In this document: in pieces, positions 31,287-43,974 of the stretch | Numbering within the stretch: position 1 is the stretch's first letter | Layout of the letters: every line of letters starts with the position of its first letter | Assembly: GCA_004335635.1 (NCBI GenBank) | Contig: QAXH01006136.1 | Coordinates: 1,987-46,650, forward strand | DNA from: Chloromonas sp. AAM2 | Lineage: Eukaryota > Chlorophyta > Chlorophyceae > Chlamydomonadales > Chlamydomonadaceae | Direction: 5' to 3' | DNA: 44,664 nt | The notes under the pieces: generated by a model | Database searches by the model: none | Seen by the model: the letters and a program-made list of their open reading frames with translations, nothing else | Told to the model about the DNA's origin: nothing | Made by a program: the position numbers and the translations under genes

Positions 31287-34200
31287 ATGGCTCGCGCTTG
31301 GCAGACAATTTTGCTCCTGATTGCATGCCTAGTGCTTCCAGCCATCAGCGATAACACTTTCCAAGTCGGCATAGTGGCTTCGGCAACAGGGGACCTCACT
31401 GATTTCTGGTCCGAATCTGTGAACGGTGGGTGTGGATTTGTGGGGGACCTGCTTGTCTGGAGCAGGTAGAACTGGGCAGTCTTCCTGTGTCAAGCTAGTG
31501 GCGTGCCCACAAGCATGAAGCAGAGCATGAGACACCGCCTTTTTCAGCCTTGGTGACAGCTCTGTACTGTGGACTGTCCGGGACCTAGCCAATGGCCTGC
31601 ACAGCAGCTGAGCCGCACTGCAATGCCATGCAACCCTTGGTGGTGTGCTTGCAACTGCTAGAGTAACAAGCTTCCTTTCTCCTGCATATGCCCTGCAGGC
31701 ACCAAGATGTGGATGCGGCAAATGAGTGACGTCCTGGGTTCAGGCGGACTAAAGATTGTGGATGGAGCTGGGAACAGCATGTCGTTCAATTTCAACCTGA
31801 CAACAGCTGATGATGCCAGCAGCGAAGCAAACCACTACAGCCTTGTCAATGGCATGATTGCCAGCGGCGTGGATTTCATCTTTAACGGACAGCCAGCATT
31901 TGCAGTGAACGAGTCAGTCGCAGTGGACACTCTGAAGCGCATCAACATCCATGGCTTCACAGGCAATGATGAGGTGTTCAATCGGGACCTCAAGGGCGTG
32001 TTTGGAGTGTCACAGTCCAACAGCCGGTTTGCAGTCGAATTGTTCAAAGCGTACCGGGCAGTGTCCATCTTCAAGGTAGATCGGGGCTTTTACTGGGGGA
32101 TCCAAAGCACCAGCCACCTATGATCATTCATACGGATTTGCGTTGAAGATTAATCATACATTCAGTGTGCAACGATATCAAATTGTTGAGGTTGTTTGCA
32201 TGCTTTTTCTCTGATACAGACATGCACTGAAGATCAATGCGTATCGGTTTGGATGAGGAGCGCCCAACATGTGCAGGGGTCCGCACGTCAGGAAGTGACC
32301 TTGGCCCGATTGCAATGGGATTGTTGTAGGTGATGTTTGTGTACCGGGATGACATTCCAGAGCTGCGGTCGGCATGTGAAACCGCCATTTCAAACGCCCA
32401 GCGGGAGCTTTTACAGGTGTGACAGGGAATGGTTTGCGTGCCTGTACAAATGCTTTGCATCATCGCAAGGACACAGCTGGTTTTGTCGGGCACAATTGTC
32501 ATACCTGGCCTGTCGCTGGCGCTGCACAGGGGTACAAGATGTAGTGCTCATGTATAGTTGCAGAATTCATACAGAACGGTGGTATGACAATACATCAACC
32601 GTCAATGCATAGGTTGTGCATGTCACGAATGCAGGTGGTTGATAAGGTCACGTACAACGCTTCTGATGTCGAAACCATGACCAATGTGTCTCAACTGGTC
32701 ATCGCCAGTTCCAGTGTCGAGGTTCTCTTTGCCTGTTCTCTGGCTGATGAGGCAACCCAGCTGGCGCAGCTGATCGACCAGTACAAGAAACCGCTCAAGA
32801 GTATCGTCTTCACCAACGGCCCACTCTTGCCAGTGAGTTGTCTTCTATCCAAATCTTACGTGATTCCGCTGATGGTGGCGGTGTGCTCACAACAACTGTT
32901 TGCTCAGAATATCCCTGGCATGTTTCTGTGTCCCTGCAGGGTGTTGTTTGCGTACCAGCGTGCTAAGCCAATAGCTGGTCTGTCAACCATTCAACTGTTT
33001 GCTGGTTGTTCACTCTTATGCAGAGCTTTGCGAGCAACTTGGGTAACATCTCCCAGTACATCATAAGCCCAACGCCATGGTCAGTGATCGGATCACTGGT
33101 GACTTGCTGTTTGCGTTGTAGAGGCCGGTAGGCAACTGATAAGTTGAAGTCGTGCAATGTTTTGTGCAATGATGGTCAGCCGTGGGCAGGCAAACGGTAT
33201 ATCTGTTCTGCAGTCTTTGTCACGGTCCAGTAAGGCAACCAGCTGCTCTGTGCGGTGTTGCCAGCACAAAACATGCGCACAATCTCGTACAAAGTTTGGT
33301 GTACGGGCACTACAACCGTCACAGCCGTATCTGCTGCTGATTACCACCGTGCTTGCTGCTGACTTAAAAACGTGTTGCTTCCAAACGCAGGTTCAAAACC
33401 TTGCACTACCAGGACGCTTTCTACGGCACCGCTGCAGATTTCTCTGTCAAGTTTTCGACCCTTTACGGGCACCCGCCCACCTATGTTGCTGCTGGCACAG
33501 CTGCCGCTGGGCTTGTGCTCCAGCAGGCGCTCCAAGCAGCCTTCAGTGCATGCGACACTTCAGCCACAGGAGGCGATGTCAAGCTGCTGCTGTACAGCAC
33601 TAACTTGCTAAACTGCAGCGATAACAACAACAATGGCAGACTGCGCCTGATCAGCGCAATGTCACTGCTGTCCACCTCCACATTCTTTGGAGATGTCACC
33701 TTTGACAAGTTCAGGCGCAACTATGCAAACAGCATGCGGGTAACGCAGGTGAGCAACTGGGTTGGCTGATAACATATGTCAGCATGTTACAAGGAGGGAG
33801 TGCACACCATGAAGCACGTCCAGCGCAAACATCAACTACATGCGCAAGTTGCAAAAATTTCTCGCAAAAATTTCTCGCAAAAATTTGCAAATTGTAAAGG
33901 GGAATCTGACCGTGTCAGCAAGGGGTGGTGAGGTCCTTGTGGCCATCATCCCACAGAACACCTGCTGAAAGCATCCCGTTAGCCATAAAAATGGACTGGA
34001 TTGAAAGATTGTCAGGGTTCGGGTCAGGGTCAGCTAGTGCAATGGCAACCCTCACAATGTCAACTGTTGATAGCGATCATTTAAGCGGCACTTTTTGCCA
34101 ACAGCAGATCAGAAGATGAGCACGTATTCTCACTTTGACTTTTCACGTAGACCCGTTGTAAACGCATGTACCAATCGCTTTCTGCACATTCGGATTTTTG

Positions 34201-34605
34201 GAAGTAACAAAACTGTTTTCAGATGCACATGCTTTGTTTGATTGCACATGCTTTGTTTGACCCTAGTAAATGTTTTGAGATACTTAATTCATTTATTTCA
34301 TTGATCTAATTGAGGTATTATCAGCAACAGAACGCTACTCGAGCCCTCTCAGTATGCCTGCTGCCTAAACTGTGGTCGTTCGCAGCAATGCTATGCCGCC
34401 ATGCCCTGTTTGCCCGCAGATGTTCGAAACAATATCTGATCTGCGCAAAGTTACCCTTCCATTCGTGGTGCTGCCGCTAAGCGATGCGACAGCAGGAAGC
34501 AAGATACCTCAGCCCAACCGATACGCGCCTGTGTGCCAGCCAGGGACGTACGCCGGTCCAGATCAGTTTCTTCCATGCATCCTCTGTCCAGCAGGCTCGT
34601 TTCAG
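31287..34605 (+). other. Receptor B: signal peptide and ligand-binding domain (exons 1-7)
   Basis: It opens DNTFQVGIVASATGDLTDFW. Exons 2, the second half of 4, and 6 are nearly identical in DNA to copy A. Exon 3 (YRDDIPELRSACETAI) and the first half of exon 4 (VVDKVTYNASDVETMT) have diverged in protein. Ligand contacts in Peripla_BP_6 folds come from loops of both lobes, so the paralogues may differ in specificity only through the diverged patches (inference). Confidence 0.75.
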
Positions 34606-37600
34606 GTAGGCCGGTTGCACTGTAGGCCATCACTGAATGCGGCAGTTCTTCAGAAGTGTGTGACGGTGTGTTTGGTGCGTCTGACCTCCGTGTCCGGAGC
34701 GGAGCTCCGGACTCTATCCTGCGGGAACAAGCGCACCACTTTCTGTCCAGGCTTGACAGCTATGAGTATGTACGATATGCAGGCTGCAAAGCAAAATCAA
34801 ACTTGAAGTCATGTGTGCGAGTTGTAGCTGGCGGTGACTGTAGTTATGCTGCCCACTGGCAGCATAACCTGGCAGGCCTGCAGATGGGTTGACTCAAACA
34901 TGATAACACATAAGACAAGCAGGAACAGAGGCAAGAGAGTGGGTAATAAGGTCAAGGGCAGCGATCCAAGAGCTAGACAGTATCATACTGTATTGGAGTT
35001 TAACACATTTGTGAGGCCAAGGTTCACTGCTTTGCTTCATGGCACGAGACGCCGTTGGAGCCGAGTCATGCAGCACAGCATGCTGACGATGTTGCTTTGC
35101 CCTTGAATGTCCAACGAACAGGAGTTTGCCGGGAAAACAAGCTGCGAACTGTGCCCAAAAAACTACTACCAGAATTCTACTGGCCAGGCCACGTGTGCAG
35201 CCTGTCCTGATAACAGCGAAACGTCCTTGAGGGGCGCCACAAGCAGAAAGGACTGTACCTGCCTAGCCAACTTCTGGACGAATGCACGTGAGTGAGAGTG
35301 ACCACTTGCCCCTCATGGCATGGTTCAACGAAGCAGCCTCTAACCCTGAAGTTTGCGTGCAAGAGTTGAAATGAAAGGAACTTCCGGATGGTGTGGAGCA
35401 TCTGGCACTGATGATCACATCTGCTGTCACAGTTCCAGGCATTTCACAGCACGCTTTGATATTAAGTGCAAGGGGTTTGGACCATGAGCCAAAGTATGAG
35501 TTGTGTGGCATCAGTCCTTATCTGAAGCACACCACACTCATGCAGGTGTCACCCGACCCACAAAATGCCAGCAGCCACTTGCCCAAGCAGGTCACAACAG
35601 AGCTTCGGTTGTTGTGTTGTCATCCCGCAGGCCTGCCAGGCAACCCTTGTCATGAGTGCCCTATCAACTCTGAGTGTGCGGGTGGAGTGAGCCTGCCGCA
35701 ACCTGACTTTGGCTGGTAAGGCTGCCATCCTTACTTGCCTTGTACGGATTACGCATGTGGATGTTCTCAGTTGATAGCTTGAAGAGCAGGAAATGAAAGG
35801 GTGCTTGCGGAGTCAAACCCGTCAAAACCTCCATGCAATCTGCTTGTAGAGGTCCGATTGAACCATGAGGGAATGAGGATGAAAGACCGCCTCACCTCAG
35901 TCAGTGAACAGAACTCAGGTCAACCAACTGTCAACCAGACCTTGTTGACAAACTCTGTTGACACATATCCTTCTTGTGCTGCATGCTGCAGGTATGCCGA
36001 ACCGCATGATCCGTCAACCATGTACAACTGTAAGAGTCCATGGCCACATTGCTGTTCAAAGCAGAATTATCAACCCGAAAAATTTGTTACACGCCCTTTA
36101 GAGGAACTGTTGACGCAGTTGCTGGGATCGCCAGTGCCAGAGCAGGAACAACTTGTGCTTGATATTCCAAAAACGTGGAGTCAGGCGGCAAGTCTGCCAT
36201 TTCTTCTTTGCTTGCTTGCAGGCAACCCAAACTACGTTTGTGAAGGCAGCTTCAAATGTGGCACTGGCTACGCCGGCCGTATGTGCATGTACTGTGACAA
36301 AGGCTATTTCATGGCGTTCACAAGGTGAGGCCCTTATCAGCGCTTGTGGGCGTCTGCATGGAACAGTTGTGTTTGCATGGCCCAGTGCATGTGGCGTTTG
36401 CCCATGTTATATGGTCCTGGAACTGTCATACCAATTCTAACCTGCCATCTGAATCTCACGCTACGACCACGACACTTTTCTCCCTCGCATTTGCTGTTGC
36501 TTGCGCAAGCTGTCTGTATGCAAGGCACCACCACCACAAACCAGTGTGATCGCAAAACAGTTAGAATGCCCTGCGTAACAGGGATCATTCTGGCTGTGAA
36601 GATGTAATACGATGTGTTGCTAAAACCATGACATACCTGTTGATTGTGATTGGCACGTGCAGGTGCTGGTCGTGTCCCTCGCCCACTCTGAACGTGATCG
36701 CCATGTTACTCATGTACGTGCTGTTCTTCCTGATCAACGTCTCCATATCTCGCGAATTCGAGTCTTTTCACGTGCTCATGGTGGGTCGCTGATGTGCAGT
36801 GTACGCATCTGTTGCAGCAAGCGAGAAGAGTCAGTGACAATTGAACTATTGGCACTGCATCGGAACAAGCCTAGCGTTCAAGCTATGGACAGTCTGTGAT
36901 TGTTGCAAAGCTGGTGCCTCAATAGGTTTGCATGGTTTCAATGATCAGTGATTCTTTGGGAATGATGAGCACGACCAGGCCTGCCTGCTCAACAGTAAGA
37001 ATTCTCCAGCACGAGGTGGTCCAACAAGCCTTGTACTTGCGGCAATGCCACAACTTTCATGCCTGATGTGTGTCTTCAGAACTTCTGCCAGTACCTATCC
37101 GTGATCAACGCGTTCAACGTGAACTGGTGAGCCAAAGTCAACATAACGGTGGCGACCACGTGTTTACAAACTGTCCCAGACCTGGCAATCATCCTTTGTT
37201 TTTGCGGTTGCCAGCGCAATCACTTTTCGCTAGTACACGTTGATGTTGCCAGCCTTCGGACTTCCGTCATCATTATTCCAGGGTTGCTCCCGCCTTACCA
37301 TGTTTTCACTACCTTCCTAGGCCATTGCTTGAGGATTGTTCCCAATCGTGCTTTGTTTTTTGCGCAGGCCAAACATCCTGAACCTTATGATGAATTACAT
37401 GTCCATTCTGAGCTTTGAGATGGACATCGTCCAGCCTCAGTGCGCTTTTCAAACTTGGTCATTTCAAGAGAATCTCATGGTGCAAGTCATCGCACCTGCT
37501 GGCATCGCCCTCACAGTGGGCATTTGGACATCATTCACATGGGTGTGCTACAAGTAAGTGTGTCACACAACCACACAACCAATTCAGTGAAGTTAGTTAC

Positions 37601-40600
37601 ATTACACTTTTGGCCTCATCGGTGATGAGTATTCCTGATTTGCCATTTCACATTGGATGTCTTGTCACCCTTTAAGAAAACGTACAGCGCCATGTGGCAT
37701 GGTCCTGTTTGCGTTTCTGGCATGCAGTTTCACAGTCACTTGCGAGTCAACAAAGCAACAGCTTAATCAAGGCCGCTGTTGCAGCTGCTGCAAACTATGC
37801 CACTGCCTAGTGCCTGACTGCTGTGTGCATGCCGCTAGATGCATGGCTTTAGATGCATGTTATTTCACCATGTTGATGCAAAGCATTGTAACATGATATC
37901 TGTCTGGTGCTAAGTGACTGCATGGTACCTGTCTACAGGTTCAAGATGCGAATCATGGGCCGCAGCAGCGGTAATCTGGAAGCCAGTGGGCTGTCCATCA
38001 CCTCCACCAACTCCATGCACTTTGGCTCGCTCAACCCGATCACGGGATCCATTGAAATGGAGGCCACCGCTACCTCGTCGTGGTGGCTCCTGCTGCAGGT
38101 CAGGCCTAGGGTCGGCACGACAGATCATAGGCCTAGGGTCGGCATAGGCCTAGGGCCCGCATGATAGATCATAGGCCTAGGGCCGGCACGACAGATCATA
38201 AGCCTAGGGTCGGCATAGGCCTAGGGCCGGCATGATAGATCATAGGCCTAGGGCCGGCACGACAGATCATAAGCCTAGGGTCGGCATAGGCCTAGGGCCG
38301 GCACGATAGGTCATAGGCCAAGGTCGGCACGATAAATCAACTCCATATCCATGACTTGCTTGAGGCAACGAGCCAGGCAAGGCCCGTAGCAAAGCACAGG
38401 CTACCTGGTCATCGTCACTGCATGGCATCTGCAGACAGCACTGAACAGAGTCTGGTAGCAATTGTATCTCGGGTGATCTGTGTCAGGTTGGACAGTGTGC
38501 ATGGCACCTTCATTTGCACGTGCTTGCATGCTGGCAATGAACCTTCACAATGCGCACAGTCGACGGCTTCAAATGGTTCTGTTATCAGGGACACCAGCCG
38601 GCCCCACCAGATGTATCTCCACAGAACCATGTTTGTTAAGCCTGCTCCAGGCGCCCATGAATTACACGAGCATTTGAAAGCTGATTGCTGACTTACCATG
38701 CCTAGCCCTGTAGCTCGTCTTTGCTTAAAGAGTGAAGGGCACACAGGCTCCAAATGCTTGCAAGTCCCTGTGCTGCCTGTGCAGAACATGATGCACATCC
38801 CAGGCACCCACAGAGAGATGCGCGAGCTCATGCTTTCCCGTGCTGCCATTCCGCTCATGTTCCTTAACATCGGCTACCTGGCTCTTCTCAAGTACCTTCT
38901 TGCTGCCTTCTACTGCTTTGACTTCGCTGGCACCGAGTACATTTACTACAGCCCCAACGACTTGTGCTACACACCCAAGCACTACCGCATGATGATGATC
39001 GCTGCAGCGGGACTGATTGTGTACGTGGGCGGCCTATGGTTCATGGTCATTCATGTGCTAAGGCACCTGCGACGTACGAGAGACTTTGGTGAGTGTTCGA
39101 AGCCTTGCAGGTCATGGAAATTGATAAGCATTGCCGAAACTGGGTCGTGGCATGGAGGAGCTGGCGAGTGACTGGCATCAACTGCGGAAATACATCACGA
39201 GCGCTTTCTCGAGCTATAGGCTGATACCATGATTTCAGATGATGTAATGCAATCAAGACATGGATTGTGTACACACAGTTGTGGATCAATGAGCCTAACG
39301 TTTTGTTGTCAAGAGGTGTAGGCAAACCTTACTGTTGTATATGGGTTGTGCACACATGGTTGCTTGTTGATGAGCCAGAAGTGGTTTTTGCCTGCCACAG
39401 GTGGCAAGAAGCCATTGCTGTTATTCGGCTGGCTGTACGAGCGGTACAAGGCCGAGTATCACTGGTACGAAATCACCCAGATGGTGCAGAAGACTGCTTA
39501 CGTGACAATCATGGTATTTCTGCTGCCGGACCCGGCATTGCAGGTGCGTCTGGGAGTCACACCACTTAGTTTAGAGCCGCTTCTATTTCTGCTGCTCTGG
39601 CCTTGGGCAGCTAGAGGTGCAATGCAAATCATGCAGCCGCACAGCTACCCAGGCAAGCAGTTTAGGCCCGGCCCTTGTATCGCGTCTTCAAGTACAATTG
39701 ATGGCTCGTTGCCTGTTCGTGTCCAAGTAATGTTTTATCTGTTGCCTGTGCGTGCCACAGGTGTTGCTTTGCCTGGTGCTGGCAGTTGGCAGTGCGTTGA
39801 TTGATGTGCGCACTGCAGCCATGGTCAATGACGCGGCCCATACGCTGCAGACAGGGGCGGACGCAACCATGGCAGCCCTGCTGGTCCTGGGACTGGTCTT
39901 CTTCAACAACGTGGTGCTGACCCGGACCATGTCCTTGGCATACGTAAGTCTTCAACTCACCAGGTGCTAGTGCAGGCCAACACGACACAGCGCTAGTAGG
40001 CCAAACAAGGCTGCACTTGCTTGGGTGCATGGGTAGCAAAAGGCTGCAGTACTGCGTGGGTGATCGAGGACAGGGCATTTGCGTGCAATGATTGCCTGCA
40101 GTAGTCGAATGCAATCAGCACAGCCAAATGCACGGTTTGACTCTGGAGCTTCAAGTAAATTGAGGCTTGACTGTTGACGGCAGCCTTGTCTGCGGAAGCA
40201 CCATGCTTGATTGCAACCTCAGTCTAAGAATGTAAAGCAGCTGCACGCACACAAGGCACGTCAGCATGTGGAGTCCAGCTGGGTGTTGCGTGCTGTTGTA
40301 CCTGCAGTATGCGAGCATTGTCCTGACGGTGGGGATGCTCGGGTTGCTGATTGCGTATGTACTCGTGGAGATCGTCCTGTACATTTTGGTGAGTGAGCAG
40401 TCATTGTCTCAAGGATAGGCATGCGTGCGTTGAAGTCGGGAGGTTTCAATCCTCATCAATGCAAGTATAGACTGCTCCCTGCTTACGTGGATGTGATGTA
40501 TCACTTTTTACATGGATGTGATGTATCACTTTTTACATGGATGTGATGTATCACTTTTTTATGTTCGCTTCATGATTTTAATTCCTTCCCTTCATTGTCT

Positions 40601-43600
40601 GCTTGGTATAGCATGCAGCTCTCTTGGCTCTGCGTGTAGGTGTCCATCCTTATGGCTCGACACAACCGGATTGCCAAAAAATGGGGTCACAACATGCGGC
40701 AGTTCCATCACATGTACAGGTAACTGTCAGTGGCGGTTATGTTTTCTCATCCATCTATCAATCCATCATCATTCTGCATCATTGTCTTCAACTGAAGACA
40801 CGTTAAGCAGACCAAATACCACCCAAGTGCACAGCCAGCCTTCACTCAGCCTGGCATACTGCCTGTTGCCGGCACAGGGAAGTCTGTCAACCCTGGCTCT
40901 GGTAAACAGCATCCTTGGCTTTGGCATGCATACTAGCTGATACGTTGCCTGGTTGCCGCAGTCACCTGAACATGTAGCTACAATACCAACAGGTCAATCT
41001 CAATTGTGTTCCATTGCACTGTTCTTTTTGCTCGCAGCGTTTTCAACCCCATCTTCATGGTCAAGTGAGTGATATACCCTTTGGCTCCCAGGCACGGTTA
41101 TACTTGAGGACAAGGCGATAACTCCGAGCACTTCCCAACAGTTTCAGACACTGCTGCCAGAACGGCCTCAAGAATACCTGGGTGCCAACGAAACGGGGTA
41201 ATGCCAAGGCATGCATCATCTTTGTTTGCAGGTGGCTGTTCAGGGCAACGGCGGAGGATTGGATGCATTGGCACAGGCTATGTGTCCTGTTGCAGCACAA
41301 CGTGCATCCAACCAACGAGACGTCCTACCTGTCGGTCAAAAAGGTGGGTGTGTGCAGCTTAGGACAACTGCTTGTGCCATTCCGCCATTCCCTTCATTGC
41401 TCACATTGTGTTGGAGGCAATGTTCTGTGACCTCTGGCCAGCATCAGTAACTGAAATGATATGATGCCCAATCAGTTTGAATCACTACCGTGCACGGTGT
41501 ACAGCATTAACACAAATTAGCATGCAGCAAGTGTGCTTAAATGCTGTCCTGCTCTTACGAACACAGGTTGGACGCTTCTGGCGCTACCTGCTGCTCAACT
41601 TCCCTGAAACCATCGACTTTCTGACAACATGCGACCCGGAGCACCGCGAGAACTTTGGCGCTTTCATTGAAGTCATGTGAGTACAGTCGAGTGCAAGTAG
41701 CTAGATGTAAGAACTCTGTTCACAACAACCTTCGTCAGGAGTTTGTGCGAGTGCGAAGTAAGTGGCCTGATGAGTTATCAGCAGCATGTACGAACTTCAC
41801 AGCGGTAAGATAGGAGACACTAGTGATGTGTTAACAGACGTGCTACCAGCAAGAAACACGATTTGGTTTTACAGCAAAGATGACTGGACGAGTGCGTGGT
41901 GGTTGTCTGATTGAGTGCGCCCACCTCCATCTCCCGTCTGCTCATCTGTATCGCATCTTGTGGCGCAGGTACGAGGATTACTTTGACACGCAAGACGAAT
42001 TGCCCGTCCAGCTGAACATGATCGTTAACGATAAGCACAAGGCCGCTCTGTCACAGTGGCTAGCCAGCGCGGAGGAGTCGGAACTGCAGTTCCTCCGAAC
42101 CATCATGACCAACGCATTTGGCCGTGCCCGAGGCGAGCAGGCAAAGGAGGAAATCACCAGGGCCATGAGCCGGAGCAAATCAGGCCTCCAGTCGATGAGG
42201 TCAGGGCATCAATTGGGAGACGCCAGTGTGAGGAAAGGCGGGCTGTCAGGCAGAGGGCAAAGCAGCAACGGCGCGGGCCAACTGACCAGGCGCAATACTG
42301 CTACAAGCGAAGCGGGCTGGGCGCCTTTGAAGCCTGAAAACGCCCTGACTGCCGACATTGGATCGCCGCTAAGCCAAAGCCTACTTGCGGACGGCATCAC
42401 CACAATCGGTGGCAAGTAAGTATGGTTGCTGGCTTTATTACGTCGAAGAAGTGCGCCATTGTGTAAATCGCAGGCCCTCAATCTCCGATGTACCAAATTT
42501 GCAGCACGTATTCAAATCAGCAGAATGGGTTGTCATCAATCTGCTGATGCCGCCCAGCCGCAGAAAGGAACACGATGTGCATATGGTTCGTAACCCAATC
42601 ATCGGCGCATTGGCCAACGCCTGCCTTTGACCTTGTATCGCAGGAATTTTGCCGCCGAGATCCGCGCGCAGCAAAAACACAAGCTTGGTGCAGAGCAATC
42701 TGCATCATCGCTTACATCGCCGATGAAGAGTGCATTTCCCAGTGATCTCATTGCAGTCCCACGCATCGGGGACGGGCCAGCTTCCCCTAACATGCAAGAG
42801 GTACGGGGAAGCTCTTGAGTCAAAAAAAATGTCAGCCGGGTGTAGTCCCAACACACCAGTTGGCTCAGCTCATGTAGATTGAAGAGCCAGTTGTAGAGCG
42901 TGGAGCCTAAGATGCGAGAAGTAGGTGCCTGTCGATACCGTGGATCGATTGGGAACGCTTGCAGCGTAAGTCGTGTGACGTTTTTACAGGCATGTCGTCA
43001 AACAAACGCTCGGCAATTGGAACGTGTTTGCGATTCAATGCCACAGGTCGACAAGGTAAAGGCCAAACGGAAAGTGTCGGTCTTTGTGGACCCTAAGACT
43101 TCGCTTGCTGAAAGGTATGTGACCATCCTACAGCTGCAGGTCACAAATGTTACATTTATTGCATGTTGAGATACAATAACAGAGACCAAATCGATAAGGA
43201 ACAGTGGCATTGTTTGCCATGTGTGTGATTGTGTCTTGGTACAATGATAGCAAATTGGCAAGGAACAGGGTCAATGTTTGCCATGTGTTCTTTTGTATAC
43301 TTTTGAGTAGCATGAGTAGCTAGTGCTCGCTACGGGCTGTGCCCGCTTCTATCCTGCAACACATCAACCAGTCACAAGCCCGTATCATTTGCAGTGAGGC
43401 GACCGGCCTCATTCGCTCAGCCACTTCAAACGACGACCAGCCCGTTCAAATCGTGGCAGAAGAAACCGACGAGGGCGACCTCCAACCTGGCGAAATTCAA
43501 CCCGCCCAGCAAAGGTCTTCCCCTTCCCCGTCTGCGTTCAAGCTCGCCTCTGTCGCCTACCAAGAGGAGGCCTTGCAACCATCGCCACCGTCAGTGTCAC

Positions 43601-43974
43601 GCCCGGTGCAGCTGCGTCCTGCTGCCATGCCGTTGCGAGACCAACCCTTAGATGACGATGCGCGTCTGATCGACGCCACGGATCGGCTCTTGGCTGACAC
43701 AGACCTAAAAGCTGTGCAACCAGAGTCCAGGCTGGCAACAGCTGCTGTTCTGCCTCCAGCATCTCCGCCAAATCCTGGTGCGATCGCAAGTCAAGCAACT
43801 CATGTATCACCACGCTCAACCCAAGCAGAAGGGCAGCCAAGCATCAGTCAGACTGCGGAAGCCTTTGACCTGGACCTCATGATGGCGGCAGTGGAAGGGA
43901 GCGTCGGCTCTCATGCTGCACCGGCACGGCTTGACGATGATGGCGACATGGGTGCGCCACTGGACAAGCCGTAG
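31287..43974 (+). CDS. Receptor B: tandem paralogue of receptor A
   Basis: 27 exons: 31287-31425, 31699-32075, 32330-32416, 32635-32832, 33024-33079, 33391-33748, 34420-34605, 35122-35287, 35631-35715, 35992-36029, 36222-36324, 36663-36780, 37080-37126, 37368-37553, 37939-38098, 38785-39088, 39401-39543, 39761-39943, 40308-40388, 40640-40719, 41038-41064, 41232-41343, 41567-41676, 41969-42415, 42644-42800, 43047-43114, 43395-43974. They total 4596 nt (1531 residues). Exons 2-23 have exactly the same lengths and phases as in copy A; only exon 1 and exons 24-27 differ in length. The start MARAWQTILLLIACLVLPA was chosen over in-frame ATGs at 31206 and 31245 because it gives a clean signal peptide, sits in GCCATGG and aligns with copy A. 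The fold, stalk and membrane module are as in A. No disabling change was seen. Confidence 0.86.
33851..33890. repeat. 13-bp tandem repeat in receptor B intron 6
   Basis: GCAAAAATTTCTC occurs three times, the last unit ending GCAAATT. Confidence 0.85.
34420..36780 (+). other. Receptor B: cysteine-rich stalk (exons 7-12)
   Basis: Cys positions match copy A (CELCPKNYYQNSTGQATCAAC; CHECPINSECAGG; CEGSFKCGTGYAG; CMYCDKGY; CWSCPSPT). Sequence between cysteines differs more than in the ligand domain. Intron 7 (34606-35121) and intron 6 (33749-34419) are longer than in A and unrelated in sequence. Confidence 0.72.
38101..38340. repeat. Higher-order minisatellite (27-bp and ~72-bp periods) in receptor B intron 15
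   Basis: The basic phrase AGGCCTAGGGYCGGCAYGAYAGATCAT is arranged in a larger block of about 72 bp repeated roughly three times, with AAGCCTAGGGTCGGCAT as the internal variant. Each unit contains the palindromes AGGCCT and CCTAGG. It starts right after the exon 15 donor (38099). The corresponding intron in copy A has no such array. Confidence 0.92.
40483..40560. repeat. 25-bp tandem repeat, 3 copies, in receptor B intron 19
   Basis: The unit TACATGGATGTGATGTATCACTTTT repeats three times, the first with ACGTGG. It lies about 80 bp before the exon 20 acceptor. Confidence 0.9.
40640..43974 (+). other. Receptor B: cytosolic tail (exons 20-27)
   Basis: The first ~150 residues after the membrane match copy A closely (NFPETIDFLTTC, ASAEESELQFLRT, SRSKSGLQS). 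Beyond that the tails are essentially unrelated low-complexity Ser/Pro/Gln/Asp-rich sequence, except for FAAEIRAQ versus FAAAFRRA at the start of exon 25 and FDLDLMMAAVEGSV near the end. The tail ends at TAG 43972-43974. Confidence 0.6.

Larger units (their letters stand above)
36663..40719 (+). other. Receptor B: membrane module (exons 12-20)
   Basis: The same hydrophobic segments as copy A, with mostly conservative changes, for example VIAMLLMYVLFFLINVSI, MVQKTAYVTIMVFLLP and LLCLVLAVGSALIDV. GWLYERYKAEYHWYE and YYSPNDLCYTPKHY are unchanged. This is the best conserved membrane signature of the pair. Confidence 0.65.

Noticed and set aside
38101..38340. CRISPR-like array
   Set aside because: Units are contiguous variants without unique spacers, inside a eukaryotic intron.
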